A DNA stretch of 64,000 nt from Mesotaenium endlicherianum (lineage: Eukaryota; Streptophyta; Zygnematophyceae; Zygnematales; Mesotaeniaceae), in contig WELA01001729.1 in NCBI GenBank assembly GCA_009602735.1, positions 1 through 64,000 of the forward strand, read 5' to 3'. Numbering within the stretch: the stretch's first letter is position 1; each line of letters begins with the position of its first letter. Below, in pieces: positions 55,823 to 64,000 of this stretch. Both the position numbers and the translations under genes were made by a program. Below the pieces are notes generated by a model that searched no databases, had not been told where the DNA came from, and worked only from the letters and a program-made list of their open reading frames with translations.

Positions 55823-57356
55823 CTATGCTGTTTCCTCCTGCACGGTCTGGAACTGAATGGAGGCAGGCTTCTCCTGGGCATCCCTCAAACTGACTGGTAC
55901 ATATACCGACATCCCAGAAGGATGTTGCATGACATGAGCTAAGGGTACATGCCCTCTATGCGAGGGAGATGCCGGCAGGCCTCTGGCTATTTCTCTAGCA
56001 GCCCTCCTGTCTGCCCTGTCTGACTGGGTCTTCGTGCCTGGAGATGGGTCTTGTCCTCTGGCAGTTCCCAGCCAAGTGATATCCTCCTCCTCAGCGAGTT
56101 GCTGTAGGGCCAACCCCGTCTTCTCCCTTCCAGGGGATGTGGCAGGTGTCAGGATCACGGCGGGGCTAGTGTCCTCTTCCTCGCCTTCCTCCTCTTCTTC
56201 CTCAAACTCCTCTTCTTCCCCTGGCTCCTCAGAGACTGCTAGTCTCCTCTGTCAGCTGCTCTAGCTCTTCCCGAGAAAAAGAATACTCCACTGACCTTCC
56301 CCTTTTGGGTGCTGGTGGGGGCTGTTGAGTCCTGACCGCATACAGGTCTTCCTCTCCCTGCTTGCTTGCCCATTTGGCATAAGCGTGCTTTCCTTTAGAG
56401 AATGACTCTTGGGCCCTGCTCCTGTCCTCCTGCATTTCTTGACTCATGCAGTCTCTTACTCCATCCAATCTTGGGTCCCAAGCTGCAATGTGAGGAGGCA
56501 ACACTATGTTCCCCTGCAGGTCTGTTAGGAGTTCTTCCTCCCCTGCCCTGTCATTTTGCTGGTCCCTCATGTTGATGGTCATCCACCGCCAATCGATGGG
56601 TTTCTGGAAGAAGGCAGGGTCTGTCCTTTTCAGCGTACAAGGGTACCAGTGCCCTGCGAAGTCCAGCTGAGTGGTTTCCCTGGCCAAGAATTCCCAGCTC
56701 CTTCTCTCCACCTCATTATACATGGCCTTGAACCTGTTATGGGATGTGGAGTCCTTAAAGCTGTCCGCGTCCATGGGGATCATCCTGATGACCCTATCTT
56801 TCCCCCAGATACCCGGAATTGATACAGCTCCTTCCTCATTCACTTGCGCCATTGCCTTGGCCTCTCTGACCGTACATCCTACCATCCTGGCATAATCGTG
56901 GTAGAGGAGGACGCCTGTGCTGACCTCTGTATACTTGTCAAAGTTTTTGGATGTCTCCCCTTCCCTCTGCAGGATGTCCTTCTGCGACTCACTGCGACTG
57001 CTGTGGGCATACTTGAAGGCCTCCTCCAGTAGATCAAAGCCCTTGCCCAGCACTGTGTAGCGGTAGCTGGTGATTCTCCTCTGTTCTTCTTTAGCCTGCT
57101 GCTTCCGCCTCTCCTCAGCTTGCCTCTCCTCTGCCTTCTTGGCCTCCACTGCAGCTTATCTGTCCAGTTCTTCCTGCCTCAACCTGGCCTGTTCCTCCTC
57201 CTCCTCCTTCTTCTGTGCCTCCCGCTGTTGTTGGAGTCGTGGTGATTCCCGAGCGGAGATGGAGGATAATTCCTTGTCGCCACGGAATTGCAAGTATTAT
57301 GCATGTGCCTTTTCCGCTCTTCTCTTCCTCTTAAGTTCCGACTTCTGAGTCATCAT
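55823..57356 (-). pseudogene. ORF3 of A4
   Basis: It starts MMTQKSELKRKRRAEKAHA at 57356. The first stop lies in the coiled-coil part near 57155, as in A2. A 306-residue open part (57149-56229) has the conserved block (YHDYARMVGC, IRMIPMDADSFKD, DWRWMTINMRD, LPPHIAAWDPRLDGVRD, SFSKGKHAYAKWASKQ). A frameshift before the acidic run separates the tail (HVMQHPSGMSVYVPVSLRDA, 56158-55823). The function is unknown. Confidence 0.8.
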
Positions 57357-57706
57357 GCTCAATCATAAACACAATGCAATCTGTGAAGTCATGGTACTTT
57401 GCCGCTACTGAGTACCCTTGGTGGAGAAGAACGTGGTAGGGAGAGTTCCAAGTGTGTAATATCTTGTGTGAGTGAGTGTAATAGGAGAACTGAGTCAGAG
57501 AGAAAAAGTGAGTGTTAGCGCAGATTGAGTGTGTAGAGTGGTTACATAAAACTTTGCTGGCTGATCCCGAGACAGAACACAAATCCTCCAACTTAATTTT
57601 AAGGTGGGCTGCCTATCACAACTATCACTATCTATCACTAACTGTCACGTTCCCCTCCAACTTCCGTGGAGGTCCTGTCACCAATCCATGGCGGCTGAAA
57701 TAACAA

Positions 57707-59362
57707 TTAGGGAGGTGTGCCAGCCGCCCGAAGGTGGAACCGCTTCAACGCTCCTTTGGCATTGGTCTGTTGGTCTTTAAACTCCCAAGTGTTCCCAGAG
57801 GCATCGTACCCCTTCCATCTGACCAGGTACTTCATGACATATTTAGATGATCGACGAACAGAGCGTGCGTCAAAAATCTCCTCAACCTCATACTCCTCAA
57901 AGTCACCATGCCTGACAGCGGGTACCGGTCCCGGTTGGACAGGTAACAGACCTGTGAACAGTGTGTCACCTTTGATGTACGGTTCCAGGAAGGAGACATT
58001 AAAGACTGGGTGACCCTTGTGATCTGCTGACATGTTCAGTTTGTAAGCATTCTGACCGACACGGCGCACCACCGAATATGGACCGACCCAGACCGGACCA
58101 AGCCTTTTCTTGACCACACCAAGCAGGTACAGGTGTTGAGAATGCAGTTTGACCAAATCGCCCTTAGAAAATGTCAGCTCTCGACGGTGCTCATTAGCGT
58201 ATTTTTGTTGATTTTCTTGGGCTTTGTGCAGGTTTTGTTGGACTTTCGACAGGGTGTCAGCAAACTCTTGGATTAACAGTAGGGAGATCGGATTGTCAAT
58301 CCCTTCAAGGTGAGTAAAAGACTCCCCTAGTAAATCTAAAGGAAACTTAGGGCCTCTACCCAAGCTCAGTTCAAAAGGAGTCTTGCCCGTTGATGCGTGC
58401 ACCGCACTGTTGACCGCGAACTGGATTTGAGGCAACAGGTCATCCCAGTTGTCTTGTTTTTGGTTAACATATGCTCTCAGCACCTCTTGCAGAACTCGGT
58501 TACTTCTTTTAGTCTGCCCATCAGTCTGAGGCTGGTTTGCTGTGCTGAGCAGCTGTTTGACTCCCTTTAACCCCATTAAAGCTCTCCAGAACTTAGAGGT
58601 AAATTTTGAGTCTCTGTCTGAGATGATATTAGAGGGTAGCCCATGTTGGCATACTACATGGTTGTAGAACTGTCTCGCTGTTCCGAGTGCAGTTACTTTG
58701 ACAGTTGTGGGGATGAAAATGCCCATTTTTGTCAGTTTATCCACTACTACCCGTATCGAATCATGCCCATTGGCAGTTCATGGTAGTATTACTACCTAGT
58801 CCATGAAACTTGTTTTCCGGCGTCCAGCTAAGATGGGCAGTGGTTGTAAAAGACCCCCCGGTGGTGTGTGCCTAGACTTATTTCTCTAACACTGATCACA
58901 AGACTTCACATATTTCAAGACCTCCCGAGGCAACCCATCCCAATGATAATGTTTTGCCAGTTTGCCAACAATTTTGGCCTGCCCTTGTCCACCCAGTAAA
59001 CTGTCATGCGCTTGACTCAGTAAGAGGGACCTTATTTCCAAGTTATTAGAAATGACCAGCTTCAGTCTACCTGAAGTGATTTTAGTCACCCAGACCCCTC
59101 CCTTAAGCCTATACCTGAGTGCAGTAGCAGGACACACACCATCAGTGAGGCTGGGCTCATATGTTGGGTCCAAAAGGTCGGCTTTCCGAAGTTGTTCAAG
59201 GAAGGACTTTTTCACCTTTAGTGAAGTGAGTGCACGAAGGACTTTATCTATAGCATGCTGACTAAAGTTCCTTTCTTGCAAGTCAGGTCTTCTAGAGAGT
59301 GCATCAACAGGATTCAACTTCCCTGGTTTGTAGTCGATCTGGACTTGGAACTGCTCCAGCAT
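57707..59362 (-). pseudogene. pol: A4 RNase H end, integrase and chromodomain
   Basis: The tether (GKLNPVDALSRRPD), zinc region (AHDSLLGG with a small deletion near 58984, CDQC) and core start are damaged by stops near 58750-58885. From 58744 a 345-residue frame is open. It has ISDRDSKFTSKFW and QTDGQTKRSNRV (the catalytic Glu is Lys), then FAVNSAVHASTGKTPFELSL and the chromodomain EYEVEEIFDARSVRRSSKY, MKYLVRWKGYDASGNTWEF. Confidence 0.88.
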
Positions 59363-60636
59363 CTAGCTCCAGCGGTTCTCCCTCCTCGACAGCTTGGACT
59401 TCTTCTGAAAGTGAGTCAGAGCTAGATGATCTGTAATCACCTTAAAAGCATTACCATGTAAGTATGCTCTCCACTATTTGAGCACATGAATGATAACAAG
59501 CAGCTCTTATCATGCACGAAATAGTTAATTTCAGCTGGGTTGAAATTCATAGACGCATACAGCGCCGGGTGCCACTCCTGCCGTACCTTACCATCCTTTG
59601 AGGTTTTGTCAGCAGGATGCAACAAAATAGCACCCATGGCAAAGTCAGAAGCATCAGTAATCTTTTACACCGGATTGCTGGGGTCATACACGGCTAGCTC
59701 TGGGGCAGAACAAAGAGCATCTTTAAGGGTCTGGAAGGCAGCCTGCTGCTCTTCCCCCCACACATACCCTATGTCTTTCTTAGTAAGGTCAGTCTTTGTG
59801 GAATAATTCTCAATCAATCTCCTATAGTAGTTAGCCATCCCAAGGAAGGATCTAACTTCAGAGACAGACTGTGGTACAGGCCAGTCCCTTATGGTTTGGA
59901 CTTTCTTAGGATCCACTCTGATGCCTTCTCTTTTGACAACGTGATCTAAGAATTCAATACTTTCCTCGAAGAAATCACACTTGCTCATTATAGCATATAA
60001 CTGATTTGTTCTTTGAGTGTTCATGACTGTCTTTAAGTGTTCAGCATGAGCTTCATCTTTAGAGAAAATTAAAATATCATCCAGGAAGACTTGCACAAAC
60101 TTATCCAAGTTAGGTCTGAAAATGTCATTCATAGCACCCATGAAGGTTGCAGGAGCATTAGTCAGTCCAAATGGCATCACGTTGAACTCATAGTGTCCAT
60201 AACGTGTACGGAAGGCAGTCTTGTGTTCATCTCCCTCAGCAATTCTGATTTGATGATAACCACTCTCGATATCTATCTTACTGAACACTTTAGCACCAGA
60301 CAAGGTATCAAGCAAGTCCTCGATTCTGGGTAAAGCAAACTTGTTCTTTATTGTAATTCTGTTAAGAGCTCTGTATTTAACACACATCCGCATACTTCCA
60401 TTCTTTTTCTTAACAAAGAGGATGGGTGCGCCATAAGGTGATTTACTGGGGGGAATGTAACCATTTTCCACAAGCTCTGCGATTTGTGCTTTCAACTCTT
60501 CGCTCTCCACATAAGACAAGCCATAAGTACGTTGCCAGGGTGGCTGACTCCCAGGTACCAAATCAATCCTGTGATCTACTTCCCTCTTAGGGGGTAGTCG
60601 TGGAGGCATATCAAACATCATTGTATTGAGCAACAA
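59363..60636 (-). pseudogene. pol: A4 reverse transcriptase and RNase H
   Basis: RT is continuous for 323 residues from [20 protein letters not shown], with [20 protein letters not shown] (Asp of CVDY replaced by Lys), [20 protein letters not shown] and [15 protein letters not shown]. The palm is complete. RNase H ([31 protein letters not shown]) is frameshifted near 59520 and 59660. It is the only RT besides A3 in family A here that keeps F-x-D-D. Confidence 0.88.
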
Positions 60637-61199
60637 TTTTTGCAGCAGTAGGGTGCTTCGGAGGGTTTACGTTTTTCTCAACCACTTCTTCAGGTTGAGG
60701 AGGTACCTCTCTTAGCAGCAAACAGAACATTCTGTCTTCTTTCTGGTCCCAAATTTTGGATGAACTCCATTGCATTCAGCAATTTGCATCCTCCTAGAAG
60801 CCTCTTCTTTTCCTTCATTTGCCATCCACACAGGACAAGAGGAAGAGCACTGGTGGGTGCCAAGTCAGTCTGCCCATCACTGGCTCCTCTCACTTTAACT
60901 GTACCTCTGCACCACCACGCTTCAGCTTGATGTATGTTAAGCCAGAACCAGCCTAGCACGAGATCATAAAAGCCAATGTTGAGTACCTCAAATGTATGCG
61001 TTTCAGTTAGAACCGCAATGCCAGAACCTAACTGGACCTCAATAGGCTTGGTTATAACTCCTCCCGGGATACTTGAGGCATCTCCAAGGAATATTTTTCT
61101 ATTCCCTTGGGTGATAGTTTGCAGCCTTAGCCGCTTAACTAAGTCCTTATGGATGAAAGTATGTGACGCTCCTCCGTCAACAAATGCCCTCACCTTCCT
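60637..61199 (-). pseudogene. pol: A4 protease, 5' end replaced
   Basis: The frame begins MRAFVDGGASHTFIHKDLV with the D-G-G motif and runs 167 residues through FEVLNIGFYDLVLGWFWLN. Directly before it, at 61199/61200, the sequence is RNase H of A4b (HDKELLAII), so the upstream protease linker and gag are absent. Confidence 0.83.
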
Positions 61200-62970
61200 G
61201 AATGATAGCTAGCAGCTCTTTATCATGCACTGAGTAATTAATCGCTGCTGGAATAAATTTCATATACTCGTACAACACAGGTTGCCATTCCTGCCTTACA
61301 TGGTTGTAGAACTTTCTTGCTGTTTCGAGTGTAATTACTTTGACAGTTGTGGGGATGAAAATGACCATTTTTGTCACTTTATCCACGACTACCAGTAACG
61401 AATCATGCCCATTAGCAGTTCGTGGCAGTGTGACCACCCAGTCCATGGATATAGTTTCCCAGCGTCCCGCTGGGATGGGCAGCGGTTGCAAGAGACCTCT
61501 CGGTGGTGTGTGCCTAGATTTATTTCTTTGACACTAATCACCGGATTTCACATATTTCAAGACCTCTCGGGGCAACCCCTCCCAATGATAATGTTTTGCC
61601 AGTTTGCCAACAGTTTTGGCCTGCCCCAAATGCCCACCCAGTAAACTGTCATGTGCTTGACTCAATAAAAAGGACTTTATTTCCAAGTTATTAGGAATGA
61701 CCAGCTTCAGCCTGCCTGAAGTGGTTTCAGTCACCCAGACCCCTCCCTTAAGTTTATACCCGAGTGCAGTAGCACGACACACACCAATAGTGGGGCTGGG
61801 CTCAAATGTTGGGTCAGAAAGGTAGGCTTTCCTAAGTTGTTCAAGGAAGGACTTTTTCACCTTTAGTGAAGTGAGTGCACACAGGACTTTATCTACAGTA
61901 TGCTGACTAAAGTTCCTTTCTTGCAAGTCAGGTCTTCTAGAGAGTGCATCAACAGGATTCAACTTCCATGGTTAGTAGTCGATCAGGACTTGGAACTGCT
62001 CCAGCATCTGGCTCCAGCGGTTCTCCCTCCTCGACAGCTTGGACTTCTTCTGAAAGTGGGTCAGAGCTAGACGATCTGTAATCAACTTAAAAGCTTTACC
62101 ATGTAAGAATGCTCTCCANGGCTTTACCATGTAAGAATGCTCTTCACTGTTTGAGCACATGAATGATAGCTAGCAGCTCTCTATCATGCACTGAGTAATT
62201 AATGGGTGCTGGAATAGATTTCATATCTCTGTACAACACAGGTTGCCATTCCTGCCTTACCTTACCATCCTTTGTGGTTTTGTCCGCAGGCTGCAACAAA
62301 ATAGCACCCATGGCAAAGTCAGAGGCATCAGTGACCACCTGCACCGGTTTTCTGGAGTCATACACGGCTAGCACTGGGGCAGAACAAAGGGCATCTTTAA
62401 GGGTCTGGAAGGCAGCCTGCTGCTCTTCCCCCCACGCATACCCTATATCTTTCTTAGTAAGGTCAGTCAGTTTACTGGCCTTTGTGGAGTAATTCACAAT
62501 AATTTTCCTATAGTAGTTAGCACCAGACAGGGTATCAAGCTAGTCCTCGATTCTGGGTAAAGCATACTTGTTCTTTACCGTAATTCAGTTCAGGGCTCTG
62601 TAATCCACACACATCCGCATACTGCCATCCTTTTTCTTAACAAATAGGATGGGTGCGCCGTAAGGTGATTTACTGTTGGATATATAACCATTTTCCTCAA
62701 GCTCTGCAATCTGTGTTTTCAACTCCTCGCTCTCCACATTAGACAAGCCATAAGTGCGTTACCAAGGTGGCTGATTACCCGGTAATCAATCAATCCGATG
62801 ATCTACTTCCCTCTTAGGGGGTAGTCCTGGAGGCATATTAAATACATCCGTGCACTAAGCAACAATTTTTGCAGCAGTAGGGTGCTCCGGAGTGCTTACC
62901 TTTTTCTCCACCACTTCTTCAGGTTGAGGAGGTACCTCTCTTAGCAGCAGACAGAACATTCTATCTTCCT
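61200..62970 (-). pseudogene. pol: A4b RT remnant, RNase H, truncated integrase and RNase H fragment
   Basis: The RT N-terminal segment joins YYRKII at 62516 with the palm missing. RNase H ([19 protein letters not shown]) is broken by the N duplication. The tether, zinc region ([13 protein letters not shown]) and the integrase core start ([29 protein letters not shown]) follow. At 61297 FYNHV fuses to RQEWQPVLYEYMKFIPAA. Confidence 0.85.
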
Positions 62971-62971
62971 T

Positions 62972-63661
62972 CTAGTTCCAGCTGTCGATGAACTCCATTG
63001 CATTCAGCAATTTGCATCCTCCTGGAAGCCTCTCCTTTTCCTTCATTTGCCATCCGTACAGGACAAGAGGAAGAGCACTGGTGGGTGTCAAGTTAGTCTG
63101 TCCATCACTGGCTCCTCTCACTTTAACAATACCTCTACTCCAACACACTTCAGCTTGATGTATGTTAAGCCAGGACCTGCCTAGCACAAAATCATAAAAG
63201 CCAGTGTTGAGTACCTCAAATGTATGCGTTACAGTTAGAATTGCAATGCCAGAACCTAACTGGACCTCAATAGGCTTGGTTATAACTCCTCCCGGGATAC
63301 TTGAGGCATCTGCAAGGAATATTTTTCTATTCCCTTGGGTGATAGTTTGCAGCCTTAGCCGCTTAACTAAGTCCTTGTGTTAAGAAGTATGTGACGCCCC
63401 TCCGTCAACAAATGCCCTCACCTTCCTACCTGCAATCATGCAATGCAGTAGGATAGGGGAGACTGTCTTTTCTTGACTTTCGCATTGTTCTCCTGACTTG
63501 GCAAGGAAATGTTGGACATCAGGTGGGACACGATCATTCAGTGTGTGCTTTCTCTGGGGATCTGTATTGCTGATGGTCTCACTTATCTGTTTTCCAGGCA
63601 TGCATTGTGAATCCAGTTCAACAAGACCCATAATACCTGCTACAAGGGCAGCTAGTGACAA
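62972..63661 (-). pseudogene. pol: A4b protease region
   Basis: LAALVAGIMGLVELDSQCM linker, then GRKVRAFVDGGASHTS with a frame break near 63382. It continues with LVLGRSWLNIHQAEVCW. It carries the D-G-G motif like the other A copies. Confidence 0.8.
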
Positions 63662-63699
63662 CTTACTATCTCTAGCCTCCTCACAATCAGTAGACTGGA

Positions 63700-64000
63700 T
63701 TACTGACTGTTAATGTCTTTCAAAGGCTGGTCCTTTCTCTCGACCTTTGGAAGGTGCTTGACTGGACACTGCTCTCTGTAGTGACCCAGCTGCTGGCAAT
63801 GGAAGCAAATCGATTTTGCTGAGGCTGGTCTTGGCTTAATCCTACCTTTACCTCTTCCATAGCCACCTCGAGAGTAACCACCTCTCCCTGTAGACAGCAT
63901 AGCATTATGCTCATACTCATACTCATTACCCTGATTGTCCTCAGCTTGGTCTCCTGCAATTGCATTGTAGGAACCGTGTGGCTTTTTGACAATCTTAGGC
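63700..64000 (-). pseudogene. gag: A4b gag 3' end
   Basis: Gly/Arg linker (RGGYSRGGYGRGKGRIKPRP), CCHC knuckle CFHCQQLGHYREQC, and stop after DINSQ. It continues beyond the window. Confidence 0.82.

Larger units (their letters stand above)
54861..61199 (-). mobile_element. Ty3/Gypsy element A4 (pol and ORF3 part)
   Basis: Leftward from 61199: protease, RT, RNase H, integrase, chromodomain, ORF3, polypurine tract, 3' LTR. Upstream, the protease breaks at GRKVRAF and fuses to the RNase H of A4b at 61199/61200. From about 56160 to 59400 it is nearly identical to A2. Confidence 0.88.
61200..64000 (-). mobile_element. Rearranged Ty3/Gypsy element A4b (runs out of the window)
   Basis: Leftward from the edge: gag knuckle, protease, RT without palm (junction near 62516), RNase H, truncated integrase fused to a second, short RNase H segment (junction near 61297), then A4 protease. 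The first two rearrangements are the same as in A2. An N with a 27-bp duplication is at 62119. Confidence 0.85.

Noticed and set aside
1-64000. CRISPR arrays, bacterial operons, rRNA or tRNA genes
   Set aside because: There are no regularly spaced repeats, Shine-Dalgarno-led gene strings or recognisable rRNA or tRNA. The initiator-tRNA matches are only short primer sites next to LTRs.

Overview
The window looks like repeat-dense nuclear DNA of a large streptophyte (land plant or charophyte alga) genome. The grounds are chromodomain-bearing Ty3/Gypsy elements, a Ty1/Copia element, a TRIM, a hAT-type DNA transposon, and an initiator-tRNA primer site shared by all LTR families. The species cannot be fixed from the sequence. 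I found no intact single-copy host gene. Almost everything is transposon nested in transposon, mostly decayed. Six single Ns mark assembly joins.

Layout. 1-4820: minus-strand chromovirus 'B' (gag, pol, 5' LTR), cut by the window edge. 4821-12477: minus-strand chromovirus 'C', split by a 4.28-kb hAT-like transposon (7680-11958, 8-bp target duplication) whose GC-rich core holds a broken ABC-transporter fragment. 12478-26502: plus-strand chromovirus 'A1', 5' truncated, carrying a solo LTR in its integrase and a second complete-length B copy (16386-23064). 26503-28269: two short unassigned segments around a solo A LTR (27009-27754). 28270-50396: minus-strand element 'A2', split by full-length 'A3' (32881-41667, duplication ACAGC) and by a Copia element (44866-50100, duplication AATAC). 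50397-53590: minus-strand fragment 'A6'. 53591-54050: a TRIM. 54051-54648: plus-strand fragment 'A7', an inverted copy of the A6 5' end. 54861-61199: minus-strand 'A4'. 61200-64000: 'A4b', a rearranged A element leaving the window.

How the parts work. Family A reads gag (CCHC knuckle), protease, reverse transcriptase, RNase H, integrase, chromodomain, then an extra reading frame ('ORF3') before the 3' LTR. ORF3 is about 534 residues in its one open copy (A3) and survives as protein-level homology in a strongly diverged copy (A1). I know no family for it, and it is the best candidate for something undescribed. Families A and B both place protease-pol in the -1 frame. At least one copy of each has a canonical slippery heptamer followed by a perfect hairpin containing the gag stop.

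Several A copies have lost the reverse transcriptase palm. Two of them share the same deletion and the same integrase/RNase H fusion, so a defective form seems to have been copied. No coding copy here looks fully functional: stops, frameshifts, deletions or catalytic changes are visible in every pol.
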